Below, one piece after another: positions 26,452 through 34,070 of a stretch of 64,000 nt of DNA (its first letter is position 1; every line of letters begins with the position of its first letter). Location of the stretch: contig NZ_JACHDO010000001.1 of NCBI RefSeq assembly GCF_014201115.1, positions 7,502,001-7,566,000 of the forward strand, read 5' to 3'. The position numbers and the translations under genes were made by a program. Source of the DNA: Nocardiopsis metallicus (GTDB lineage: Bacteria > Actinomycetota > Actinomycetes > Streptosporangiales > Streptosporangiaceae). The notes below the pieces were generated by a model. It was not told where the DNA came from, ran no database searches, and saw only the letters and a list, made by a program, of their open reading frames with translations.

Positions 26452-27573
26452 ATGGCTCCCGCACCCACCAGCCCTGGTCAGGGCATCCCCGAACATGACG
26501 GACCCGAGCTGCACGTCGCCCTGATCGGCTACGGCAAGGGCGGTGAGGTCTTCCACGCGCCCCTCATCGACGCGGTCCCCGGACTGCGGCTGTCGGCCGT
26601 GGTCACCGGTTCCCCCGAGCGTCAGCGCGCCGCGCGGGAGCGCTACCCCGGGATCAGCGTCTACGACACGGCCGCCGAGCTGTGGGCCGACGCCGGGCGC
26701 TACGAGATCGCGGTCGTCAGCACCCCCAACGACACCCACGCGCCGCTGGCCCGCGCCGCCCTGGAAGCCGGATTCGCGGTGGTCGTGGACAAGCCCTTCG
26801 CGCTCACCGCGGGGCAGGCCCGGGAGCTCACCGACCTGGCGGCCGAGCTCGGACACGTGCTCACCGTGTACCAGAACCGCCGCTGGGACGCCGACTTCCT
26901 CACCCTGTGGGGGTTGATCGAGGAGGGCGCGCTCGGGCGGGTGCACCGTTTCGAGTCGCGCTTCGAGCGGTGGCGCCCCGAACCCAAGGGGACCTGGCGG
27001 GAGACCGGCGGCGCGGAGGTGGGCGCGGGGATCCTGTACGACCTCGGGTCGCACCTGATCGACCAGGCGGTCAACCTGTTCGGCCCGGTCGCCTCGGTCT
27101 ACGCCGAGGTCGACGCCCGGCGCGAGGGCGTGCGGGCCGACGACGACGTCTTCCTGTCCCTGAAACACGTCCGGGGTACGCGCTCCCACCTGTGGATGAG
27201 CGCGCTCAGCGCGCAGAACGGGCCGCGTTTCCGGGTCCTGGGCAACGAGGCGGCCTTCACCAGCCAGGGCCTGGACGGCCAGGAGGCCCGGCTGGTGGCG
27301 GGCGAGCGCCCGAACACCGTGGATGGGGGCGCCGCGGACTGGGGCGTGGTCCCGGAGGGGGAGTGGGGACTGCTCGGGTCCGACGGCCGGACCCAGCCGG
27401 TGCCCAGCAGTCGCGGGGCCTATCCCGAGTTCTACGCCGGGGTGCGTGACGCGGTCGGCGAGGGCGAGCCGCTGCCGGTGGACCCGCACGAGGTCATCCA
27501 CGGTCTGGAGGTCATCGAGGCGGCCCTGCGGAGTGCTCGGACCGAATCCGTGGTGACACTGCCCGGTCACTGA
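26452..27573 (+). CDS. Gfo/Idh/MocA-family oxidoreductase
   Basis: NAD(P)-dependent sugar or cyclitol dehydrogenase of about 373 aa. The Rossmann motif is VALIGYGKGGEVFHAPL, followed by STPNDTHAPLA, the catalytic-site DKPFALT (EKP variant) and YQNRRWDADF; a C-terminal alpha/beta sheet domain includes GAGILYDLGSHLIDQA. ATG 26452 is only two bases from GGAGG; TTG 26443 with GGAG seven bases upstream is a better-spaced alternative. Divergence from a sugar importer suggests it oxidises the imported sugar or a derivative. A 17-bp terminator hairpin follows. Confidence 0.92.
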   Translation: MAPAPTSPGQGIPEHDGPELHVALIGYGKGGEVFHAPLIDAVPGLRLSAVVTGSPERQRAARERYPGISVYDTAAELWADAGRYEIAVVSTPNDTHAPLARAALEAGFAVVVDKPFALTAGQARELTDLAAELGHVLTVYQNRRWDADFLTLWGLIEEGALGRVHRFESRFERWRPEPKGTWRETGGAEVGAGILYDLGSHLIDQAVNLFGPVASVYAEVDARREGVRADDDVFLSLKHVRGTRSHLWMSALSAQNGPRFRVLGNEAAFTSQGLDGQEARLVAGERPNTVDGGAADWGVVPEGEWGLLGSDGRTQPVPSSRGAYPEFYAGVRDAVGEGEPLPVDPHEVIHGLEVIEAALRSARTESVVTLPGH

Positions 27574-27590
27574 GCAGGCACGACGGGTGT

Positions 27591-27627
27591 GAGGGCCGGG
27601 CCTTCCCGTGGGGGAGGCCCGGCCCTC
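27591..27627 (+). terminator. Terminator of the Gfo/Idh/MocA gene
   Basis: Inverted repeat 27591-27607 with 27611-27627, 17 bp including one G-U pair, loop GTG. It starts 18 bp after the dehydrogenase stop. Confidence 0.88.
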
Positions 27628-27652
27628 GGTGTTCGGGGGGTCACTCCGAGCA

Positions 27653-27681
27653 TTGACATCCAACTAGTTGGTTGGTTTCAT
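27653..27681 (+). promoter_or_regulatory. Promoter with TetR-type operator, upstream of the secreted protein
   Basis: TTGACA (-35, 27653-27658) and TTTCAT (-10-like, 27676-27681) are separated by 17 bp. The spacer contains the perfect palindrome CCAACTAGTTGG (27660-27671). The same core recurs at 29221-29238 and 29324-29349 around the adjacent TetR and MFS genes. Confidence 0.7.
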
Positions 27682-27739
27682 GTGGACGTTCGGCCCGAGA
27701 ACGAAAGACCCGACAGGGAGACAGGGAAGAGGTGAGGAC

Positions 27740-28552
27740 ATGGCACGGGGAACAGGCGGGGCGACCGGACGAGGCCGGCGCCGCTCGGTGGTGCTCGGTG
27801 CCGCCGCGTCTATGGCGGTCGTGCTCTGCACGTCCCTTTGGGCCTACGCCGGCACGCGCGGGGGAGCGGAGCCCGCCGACTACGTGACGAACGCGAGCGA
27901 GGAGGGGCCCGTGAGCCCGACGACCCAGACCAGGGACGAGTCCGGCGCCGAGGACGCGGCCGGGGGCGACCCCGCTCTGCGGGGCACCGGGGTGGAGATC
28001 CCGGAGGGCTGGGCCGAAGCCGATGAGAGCACCGTGCTCCAGGACGGCGAGGAGGTCACCGTACGGCGCTACCAGGCCGACGGTGAGCGGGTGCTCGGTG
28101 GGAGCCACCTGAGCGTCGTGCTGGGCGAGGACGACCGGCTCGTGGGGCTCACCCGCCTGGAGGCCGAGGCCGCGGGCGACCCCGAGGACCTGCCCAGCCA
28201 CGAGCAGGCCAGGGAGGCCGCCTACACCTGGCTGGCTCAGCAGGACTCGGAGTACCTGGAGGGCCTGACCGAGCAGTGGGTGGACCGGCACGACGAGGTC
28301 GTGGTGGACGCCGATGGGCAGGAGGCGGTGATCCCCGGGATCAAGGTCAAGACGCGGCACGACGACGGGCGCTACGCCTGGGTGATCGTGGGTGTCGGGG
28401 CCCGGATCGTGGCCTTCGAGCGCGACGTCACCTGGGACTCCGCCGCCCAGCGCCGGTCCACCCAGATGTGGCTGCACGACGCGTGGGTCGCGGCGGTTGA
28501 GGGCACGGGCGACCAGCCGCCCGCCCCGGCGGCGGTCGCCGACGCGGGCTGA
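27740..28552 (+). CDS. Secreted or membrane-anchored protein with PepSY-like region
   Basis: Protein of 270 aa with a twin-arginine-like basic start (GRGRRRS) and a hydrophobic segment VVLGAAASMAVVLCTSLWAYA, then an acidic linker and an extracytoplasmic domain. Around residues 165-235 the order of helix and strands (EQAREAAYTWLAQQDSEYL ... VDADGQEAVIPGIKVKTR) resembles PepSY-type inhibitory or binding domains, but this is a weak match. RBS AGAGGTGAGGAC precedes ATG 27740. Its promoter carries the same operator as the TetR-MFS pair to the right, suggesting a shared inducer and perhaps a role at the cell surface in the same response. Confidence 0.75.
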   Translation: MARGTGGATGRGRRRSVVLGAAASMAVVLCTSLWAYAGTRGGAEPADYVTNASEEGPVSPTTQTRDESGAEDAAGGDPALRGTGVEIPEGWAEADESTVLQDGEEVTVRRYQADGERVLGGSHLSVVLGEDDRLVGLTRLEAEAAGDPEDLPSHEQAREAAYTWLAQQDSEYLEGLTEQWVDRHDEVVVDADGQEAVIPGIKVKTRHDDGRYAWVIVGVGARIVAFERDVTWDSAAQRRSTQMWLHDAWVAAVEGTGDQPPAPAAVADAG

Positions 28553-28600
28553 GGCCCGGAGTCCGTCCTTCGGCACGGGCCCTGACCCCGCCCGAACCGC

Positions 28601-29203
28601 TCAGGAGAGGGAGGAGGGCGTCGGGATCGCGTTCCCTGCGAAGTCCATCAGGTATGCGCGCAGTTGGTCCTGGGTCTCCTCGTCGGAGGGGTCCCGGCCC
28701 AGGACGAGCCGGGTCAGCTGCGGGGTGATCTGGGGCCAGGCTGCCAGTCCGATCATGGTGAGCAGCAGGTGGCGCACACGGGTGTCGGAATCGGTGCCGC
28801 CCACCGCCCCGGAGAGCGAGGCGACCTTGGCGTCGTACAGGGCGGCGCGCCCCTCCTCCTCCGGCACCGGGGAGTCGCCGTAGTGCAGGGCCTCCCACAG
28901 CAGCAGGCGCAGCAGGTCCGGGTGGGACCGGTGGTAGTCGAAGATCCGGCCGACGTAGGCGGCCGGATCGCTGTCGTCGGTGAGAGTCACCGCCTGTGAC
29001 AGCTCGCCGACCGCTTCGCCGACCACGTGCCGGAACAGTTGTTCCTTGTCGCCGAAGTGCGCGTAGATCCGCTGCTTGTTGACGCCGGCGCTCTCGGCGA
29101 TGCGGTCCACCCTCGCACCGGCGATGCCGTGAGCGGCGAACTCCCGCCGTGCCGCACCGAGGAGGAGGGCTCGGGTGTTCTCGGTTCGGGAAGTGTTACT
29201 CAT
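28601..29203 (-). CDS. TetR-family repressor of the MFS exporter
   Basis: Repressor of about 200 aa. The helix-turn-helix is VDRIAESAGVNKQRIYAHFG with the conserved ending GDKEQLFRHVV; the C-terminal half resembles the TetR_C_33 type (HPDLLRLLLWEALHYGD). ATG 29203 has no ribosome-binding site but lies six bases after a TATCAT -10 box (29210-29215), so the mRNA is probably leaderless. A palindrome at 29221-29238 covers the upstream promoter region and would give autorepression. Divergent from the MFS gene, whose promoter is spanned by a longer copy of the same palindrome. Confidence 0.9.
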   Translation of the reverse strand: MSNTSRTENTRALLLGAARREFAAHGIAGARVDRIAESAGVNKQRIYAHFGDKEQLFRHVVGEAVGELSQAVTLTDDSDPAAYVGRIFDYHRSHPDLLRLLLWEALHYGDSPVPEEEGRAALYDAKVASLSGAVGGTDSDTRVRHLLLTMIGLAAWPQITPQLTRLVLGRDPSDEETQDQLRAYLMDFAGNAIPTPSSLS

Positions 29204-29209
29204 GACACA

Positions 29210-29238
29210 ATGATAAGCGTTAACCAACTGGTTGGTTA
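29210..29238 (-). promoter_or_regulatory. TetR promoter and operator
   Basis: Minus-strand -10 TATCAT (29210-29215) six bases before the ATG, with an 18-bp palindrome TAACCAACTGGTTGGTTA (29221-29238; 8-bp arms around a 2-bp centre) immediately upstream. Confidence 0.75.
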
Positions 29239-29323
29239 CTTGGGGTGCACGAAGCCCTGAACGCGGGGTGTGTGTCGCGCCTCACGGTGGCCGGAAGTGG
29301 TCCTGTCGCGGCTCTTCGGGCAA

Positions 29324-29349
29324 TTGACAACCAACTGGTTGGTTGTCAA
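29324..29349 (+). promoter_or_regulatory. MFS promoter with 26-bp operator
   Basis: Perfect 12-bp arms around a TG centre, with core CCAACTGGTTGG. The left arm begins with TTGACA, which doubles as the -35 box. An AACCAT -10-like box at 29348-29353 places the transcription start at or next to ATG 29361, implying a leaderless mRNA fully occluded when repressor is bound. Confidence 0.78.
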
Positions 29350-29360
29350 CCATTGCGTTC

Positions 29361-30569
29361 ATGTCCACGACACAGCACACCACCGGGGTGAACCGGGAAC
29401 AGGGCCCGGGGCCCCGCCCGTTCCCCGTCACCGCTCTCTCCCTGACCGGAGTCCTGGTCGTCGGCCAGCTCTACGCCGTCCTCCCGCTCCTGGCACCCAT
29501 GGCCCAGAGCTGGGGGGAGGAGCAGGCCACCGTCGCCTGGACGGTGACCGCCTTCGCCGTCGCCTACGCCACGGGCTTCCTCGTCTCCGGACCCGCGGCC
29601 GACCGCTTCGGGCCCCGCCGGGTGATCGTCGTCGGCGGACTGGCGACAGCGCTCCTGACCGGAGCCGTCGCCCTGGCCCCCGACACGGCCGTGGGGCTGG
29701 CACTGCGCGCCCTCCAGGGGTTCGCCGCCGCCTCCTTCGCCCCGGCGGCGTTCAGCTACGTCGCCACCCGGGTCGCACCCGAACGCCGCGTCACCGCCAT
29801 CACCTGGCTCACCAGCTCCTTCCTCGCCGCGGCCGTCATCGGACAGCTCGCCGCCCAGAGTCTCGAACAGAGCATCGGCTGGCAGGGCGTGTTCGCGGCC
29901 TCCGCGCTCTCCCTGGCCGTGGCCGCCCTGGCCCTGCGTCTTGTGCTCGCCCCCGACCCGAGCTCGAAGGCCGCGGTGGACGGGGCCCTCGCCGGCATGT
30001 TCGGCCTGCTGCGCGACCGTCGGCTCCTCTTGCTCTACGGCGCCACCGCCACCCTCCTGTTCGGCTTCGTCGGGGTCTACGGCGGCCTGGAAGTCTCCGG
30101 CCCCGACTGGCTCGCCGGAGACCCCCAGGCGATGCTGGCCCTGCGTGCCGGCGCCCTTCCGGCCATGCTCGCCGTCCCCCTCCTCGGTTCCCGGCTCGCC
30201 CGCTACGCGCCCGGAACCAGGGTGCCCGTGGCCCTGTTCGGCGCCGCCGTGACGGCGGCCGCGACCGGACTGGTCGCGGACCTCGGCCCGCTCGCCCTGG
30301 GCGTGAGCCTGCTCGCCTTCACCGGCTGCGTGGCCGTGGCCGCACCCGCCCTCGTCCAGGCCATCGGCGTGCGCGCCGGGGCCGCCCGCGGCTCGGCCAC
30401 CGCCCTCTACACCTTCGCGCTGTTCATTGGCGCGGGACTCGGACCCCAGCTCGCCACCGTCCTTTCGGCTCTGGGGTTCACCGCGGTCGCTCTGGGGGCG
30501 GCGACCGCCCTGGCGGGGGGAGGCGCGCTGGCCCTGGCCGCGCTCCTCCTCCCCCGGAGAGGTGCCTGA
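29361..30569 (+). CDS. MFS transporter (drug/arabinose efflux type)
   Basis: Twelve-helix major facilitator of 402 aa. The first helix is FPVTALSLTGVLVVGQLYAVLPLL, and the loop 2-3 motif GPAADRFGPRRVIV is the family signature D-R-x-G-R-R. The second half begins near DRRLLLLYGATATLLFGFVG. It most resembles DHA1-type exporters. No SD sequence; it is probably leaderless. Control by the divergent TetR through a 26-bp operator suggests induction by the exported compound. Confidence 0.92.
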   Translation: MSTTQHTTGVNREQGPGPRPFPVTALSLTGVLVVGQLYAVLPLLAPMAQSWGEEQATVAWTVTAFAVAYATGFLVSGPAADRFGPRRVIVVGGLATALLTGAVALAPDTAVGLALRALQGFAAASFAPAAFSYVATRVAPERRVTAITWLTSSFLAAAVIGQLAAQSLEQSIGWQGVFAASALSLAVAALALRLVLAPDPSSKAAVDGALAGMFGLLRDRRLLLLYGATATLLFGFVGVYGGLEVSGPDWLAGDPQAMLALRAGALPAMLAVPLLGSRLARYAPGTRVPVALFGAAVTAAATGLVADLGPLALGVSLLAFTGCVAVAAPALVQAIGVRAGAARGSATALYTFALFIGAGLGPQLATVLSALGFTAVALGAATALAGGGALALAALLLPRRGA

Positions 30570-30719
30570 CCGGTACCGGAACGGCGCCGCGCACCGACCC
30601 CAGACCACATCAAGCCAGTCCATGCCAGCCCAGGCCGGCCCGGACAGCGGTACGACAACCACGGAACGGAGACAGCACCATGCGGCAACAGCTACGGCAT
30701 CAGCAACAGCCTGTACGGG

Positions 30720-31001
30720 GTGATCGCCTACCAGGCGGTGGCCTCGGTACTGCTGTGGTGGGCCACCGTCGCACACCTGCGCCTGGCCTTCGGCCGAGGC
30801 GACGGCACCCGAGCCACCCTGCTCGGCAACCTGGCGCTGAGCGCCCTCGCCAGACTGGCGCTGATGTTCCTGGTCGGCGGCCTGTGGTTCGGCTACTGGA
30901 TCACCTTCGGCCCCGCCCAACAGGTGCACTTCACGCTCCTGCTCGTCGCCGTCGGCGGACTCGTGCTGGTGAACCTGCCGCGCGGGAGGGCCGCGGCCTG
31001 A
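30720..31001 (+). CDS. Small three-helix membrane protein, 5' end uncertain
   Basis: Readable protein of 93 aa with three hydrophobic helices (VASVLLWWATVAHLRL, LALSALARLALMFLVGGLWF, FTLLLVAVGGLVLVNL). GTG 30720 is the first start in frame but has no ribosome-binding site. The same frame continues upstream as sensible protein, GNSYGISNSLYGVIAYQA. The only well-placed start, ATG 30680 with CGGAG eight bases before it, is one base out of frame. Either a one-base indel lies between 30680 and 30690, or translation really begins at the GTG. It follows the MFS gene by 150 bp and a hairpin follows it. Confidence 0.6.
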   Translation: MIAYQAVASVLLWWATVAHLRLAFGRGDGTRATLLGNLALSALARLALMFLVGGLWFGYWITFGPAQQVHFTLLLVAVGGLVLVNLPRGRAAA

Positions 31002-31011
31002 CCGGCTGTCC

Positions 31012-31046
31012 GGGACCCGCCCGCCGGAACCCGGCTGGCGGGTCCC
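31012..31046 (+). terminator. Terminator hairpin
   Basis: GGGACCCGCC (31012-31021) pairs perfectly with GGCGGGTCCC (31037-31046); 15-base loop. It starts 11 bp after the small membrane protein stop. Confidence 0.75.
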
Positions 31047-31130
31047 CGCGCACGTGACCTCCGGACCTCCCCCGGGGCCTATGTTGGAGGCAGGTTAAGC
31101 AAGGGTTTCCCACACCGAAGGAGCAGCGCC

Positions 31131-32489
31131 GTGGCCCAGGTCCTCGTGGTCGCCGACGACCTCACCGGTGCCAACGCCACCGGCGCCCGTTTCGCCCGTA
31201 CGGGCATGCGGGTGGCCACGGTGACCCCCGAGCACGTCAGCCGGGTCGCCGGGGACTACGACGTGGTGGTCGCCAACCTGGACAGCCGCCACGTCCCGGC
31301 CGAACAGGCCGCCGACCTGGTCACCGACGTGGTGGAGGCGGTCTGGCCGGTGGGCCTGGTGGTCAAGCGCACCGACACCACCCTGCGCGGCAACATCGGT
31401 GCGGAGATCGAGGCCACCTACGACGCCGTCCGCGACCGGCTCCCCGCCGGGACCCGCGTCCGGGTGCTGTTCACCCCGGCCTTCCCGGGCTCGGGCCGTA
31501 TCACCGAGGACGGCGTCCAGCTGCTCAACGGTCTGCCCCTGGAGCGCACCGAACTCGCGGTGGACCCGCTGTGCCCGATGACCACCAGCGTGGTCGCCGA
31601 CATCCTCGCCGAGCAGACCGACCTCGCCGTGCGGCACGTGCCCATCCGCCGGATCACCCAGGAGATGCTCACCGCCGAGCTCCTCGCCGGTGACGAGCCC
31701 ATCGTGCTCTGCGACGCCAGCAGCGAGCAGCACCTGACCGACATCGCCGAGGCCGCGGCCGCCGCCCACCACTCCGACGGCACCGTCTGGGTGGCGGTCG
31801 ATCCCGGGCCCACCGGAGCCCTGCTCGCCTACGCCCTGCGCCTGCGCGGTCAGGCGGGCTCCCGGGGACCGCTGCTCGCGGTCGCGGGCAGCACCACCGA
31901 ACTCACCCGCCGCCAGCTCGCCACGGTCGCCCGCACCGGCGCGGTCCGCTTCGTGGACGTGGACGCCGTCGCGATCAGCGACCCGGACAGCGACCACCCC
32001 GACGAGGTGGCGGACGAACTCACCGCGCACCTGTCCTCCTCGGGCTTCCCGGAACTGTGCGTGCTGCGCGTGGTGACCACCGCCGAACGCGTCCGCGAAC
32101 TCCCGCCCCAGGCCCGCGCCGAGCTTCCGGGGCGTATCGCGAGCCTGGTCGCCGACGTGGTCAACGAGCTGGCCGACACGGTGGGGGCCCAGGCCCTGCC
32201 CAGCGGCCTCTACCTGACCGGCGGCGACCTCGTGGCCAGCCTCCTGGACGAGCTGGACGTGCACGCCTTCGACGTGGGCGGCGAGATCGTCCCGCTCGCC
32301 GTGCACGGGCACCTGAGCGGGGGCCCGCTGGACGGCACCCCGGTCGTGGCCAAGGGCGGACTGGTCGGCGACGACATCACCCTGGTCGAGTGCCTGGCCA
32401 AGCTGAGAAGAGCGGTCCAGACCCGCCTCCACCAGGTGCACTCCGAAGTCTCCGAGCACGTGATCCCGACCCTGGTCCGCGAACCCTAG
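31131..32489 (+). CDS. Four-carbon acid sugar kinase family protein
   Basis: Kinase of 452 aa in the DUF1537/four-carbon acid sugar kinase family, whose characterised members phosphorylate D-threonate, D-erythronate or 3-oxo-tetronate. The N-terminal substrate domain has VVADDLTGANATGARFA and VKRTDTTLRGNIGAEI; the C-terminal nucleotide domain has VAGSTTELTRRQLA and LYLTGGDLVASLLDEL. GTG 31131 has AAGGAG eight bases upstream. No aldolase or dehydrogenase partner is adjacent, so the pathway is incomplete here. A terminator lies 140 bp downstream, shared with the convergent hydrolase. Confidence 0.9.
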   Translation: MAQVLVVADDLTGANATGARFARTGMRVATVTPEHVSRVAGDYDVVVANLDSRHVPAEQAADLVTDVVEAVWPVGLVVKRTDTTLRGNIGAEIEATYDAVRDRLPAGTRVRVLFTPAFPGSGRITEDGVQLLNGLPLERTELAVDPLCPMTTSVVADILAEQTDLAVRHVPIRRITQEMLTAELLAGDEPIVLCDASSEQHLTDIAEAAAAAHHSDGTVWVAVDPGPTGALLAYALRLRGQAGSRGPLLAVAGSTTELTRRQLATVARTGAVRFVDVDAVAISDPDSDHPDEVADELTAHLSSSGFPELCVLRVVTTAERVRELPPQARAELPGRIASLVADVVNELADTVGAQALPSGLYLTGGDLVASLLDELDVHAFDVGGEIVPLAVHGHLSGGPLDGTPVVAKGGLVGDDITLVECLAKLRRAVQTRLHQVHSEVSEHVIPTLVREP

Positions 32490-32630
32490 CCGCTTCGCAA
32501 CGTTGGACGTCCCCTCCCCACCGCACCTCACGGAGCCCGGCAACTACAGAGTGAAACGTTCGGTGGACTGGGCCGGGACTGGGTTTCCTCCTGTTGGTGG
32601 AGTCGGCTTTCGGTTGGTGGCACGGCGAAA

Positions 32631-32659
32631 GGGCGCGACGCCCCCTCCGCGTCGCGCCC
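32631..32659. terminator. Terminator between convergent genes
   Basis: GGGCGCGACGC (32631-32641) pairs perfectly with GCGTCGCGCCC (32649-32659); seven-base loop. It is 25 bp past the stop of the hydrolase operon and also downstream of the sugar acid kinase. Confidence 0.85.
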
Positions 32660-32683
32660 CCGTATGTCAGGTTTCGCTCGGCT

Positions 32684-33580
32684 CTAAACCTTCGGACCTG
32701 CGGAAACATGGTTGATCGCCAGCTTGTCGACCAGTTCGGCGAGGGTCTTGGGGACCTCCAGGGGGCCCATGTGTCCCAGGCCGGGGATCACGCGGACCTC
32801 TTCGCAGTTCTGGACGAGGCCGCCGATGTGGTGGGCGTGCCACGGCGGAGTGAGTTTGTCCTCGTCGCCGCCGACGACCACGGTGGGCACGGAGATCTGG
32901 CGCACCGAGTCGTCGAGCTCCAGCTTGGTCATGACGCGTCCCCACTCGCCGCGGGGGATGCCGCCGCAGTCGTGGACGAGCCTTGCGCACAGGCGCTTGG
33001 TGGCGCGGTCGGTCTTCCTACCCATGACCAGGAACCTGAAGACCTCGGTGCTGACGGCGTTGGCCGGGCCCAGGGGGAGCGGCGCGGTCAGGAAGATCTT
33101 GGCGCCCAGGGTTCCGAGGGCTCCGGGGAGGGGGATGGCGGTGGACCTTCCGGGCAGTTCGGTGCAGCCGGTGTTGGTCAGCAACACCGCGCCGACCTTC
33201 TCCTTGAAGGTCGCGCGCGGGCCCGCGGCCATGATGGTCATGCCGCCCATGCTGTGCCCCGCGACCAGCGCTTTGTGGCCGTCAGGAACGGTCGCTTCGA
33301 GCACCGCGCAGAGGTCGTCGGCGAGCTTGTCGGTGCCGTAACCGGCGCGGGTGATGGGGGTCTGGGAGCGGCCGTGGCCGCGCTGGTCGTACAGGACCAC
33401 CCGCAGGTTCGGTTCGAGTCCGCGGACGACGGGACCCCAGGAGGCCAGGGAGGTCGACCAGCAGTGCGCGAACACCACGGTCGGCCCCTCGGCCGGGCCG
33501 CGGACCTCGACGTGCAGCTGGGTGCCGTCGGCGGAGCGCACCCTGAGCTCCTGGGCGTGGCCCACGTGTCGTGTCGCCAT
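32684..33580 (-). CDS. Alpha/beta hydrolase, last gene of the AurF/FMO operon
   Basis: Alpha/beta-fold hydrolase of 298 aa, likely an esterase or lactonase. Oxyanion region VFAHCWSTSLASW, strand-4 loop YDQRGHGRS, nucleophile elbow GHSMGG, late aspartate in VVVGGDEDKLTP and histidine in LGHMGP. As the last gene after a Baeyer-Villiger-type monooxygenase it would naturally hydrolyse the ester or lactone that enzyme makes. This is inference from order. GAGAGG lies about 12 bases before ATG 33580. The gap to DUF4873 carries a hairpin with a loop like those found further upstream. Confidence 0.9.
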   Translation of the reverse strand: MATRHVGHAQELRVRSADGTQLHVEVRGPAEGPTVVFAHCWSTSLASWGPVVRGLEPNLRVVLYDQRGHGRSQTPITRAGYGTDKLADDLCAVLEATVPDGHKALVAGHSMGGMTIMAAGPRATFKEKVGAVLLTNTGCTELPGRSTAIPLPGALGTLGAKIFLTAPLPLGPANAVSTEVFRFLVMGRKTDRATKRLCARLVHDCGGIPRGEWGRVMTKLELDDSVRQISVPTVVVGGDEDKLTPPWHAHHIGGLVQNCEEVRVIPGLGHMGPLEVPKTLAELVDKLAINHVSAGPKV

Positions 33581-33620
33581 TGGGGGGGTTACCTCTCACT
33601 CTGGACACTCGGGAAGGGGA

Positions 33621-33653
33621 GTCCCCCCAGGACGGCGCGTGACCTGGGGGGAC
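33621..33653 (-). repeat. Hairpin with conserved loop core, DUF4873/hydrolase gap
   Basis: GTCCCCCCAGG (33621-33631) pairs perfectly with CCTGGGGGGAC (33643-33653). On the mRNA strand the 11-base loop is TCACGCGCCGT, containing the ACGCGCC core shared with three hairpins at 35706-35845 in the same operon. It may also act as an internal terminator. Confidence 0.75.
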
Positions 33654-33682
33654 GTTCTAGGGGCCGCGGGGGCGGCCGGAAC

Positions 33683-34027
33683 TCAGTCGTCGAGTTCGAT
33701 CTGGGGTACGGCGAAGGGCGGTGTGCCGGATCCGCTGACGGGGTGGCCGCCCCAGAGGTTGGCGCTGTCGAGGACGCCGACCCCTTCGTGGCCGTCCGGG
33801 GTGCGCACGATGACGGTGCGCGCTCCGCTCCTGTAGGCCTCGGTGAGGCCGGGGTCGGCCGATAGGCGGCCCTTCCACCGGTAGTCGCCGGTCAGCGGCG
33901 AGAAGTGCCCGGCCAGGTGGGCCTGGACCTCGAAGCTCTTCCCGGAACCGTCGCTCTCCGAGGGATCCTGGAGAACGATGGTGACCGTGCCCCGGTACTC
34001 CTCTTCCTCGTCATCGAACCCGCTCAT
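33683..34027 (-). CDS. DUF4873 protein
   Basis: Small protein of 114 aa with an acidic N-terminus and a beta-rich body (YRGTVTIVLQD, FEVQAHLAGHFSPLTGDYRWKGRL, VIVRTPDGHEGVGVLD). This fits DUF4873, a domain often found next to or fused with flavin monooxygenases in actinomycetes. Function unknown; a partner or accessory subunit of the FMO encoded 43 bp upstream is the simplest reading. No signal peptide. Confidence 0.85.
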   Translation of the reverse strand: MSGFDDEEEEYRGTVTIVLQDPSESDGSGKSFEVQAHLAGHFSPLTGDYRWKGRLSADPGLTEAYRSGARTVIVRTPDGHEGVGVLDSANLWGGHPVSGSGTPPFAVPQIELDD

Positions 34028-34070
34028 GCTGCTTCTCCCTCTCCGGCTCCGACTGTGGTCCCCGGCGTGC

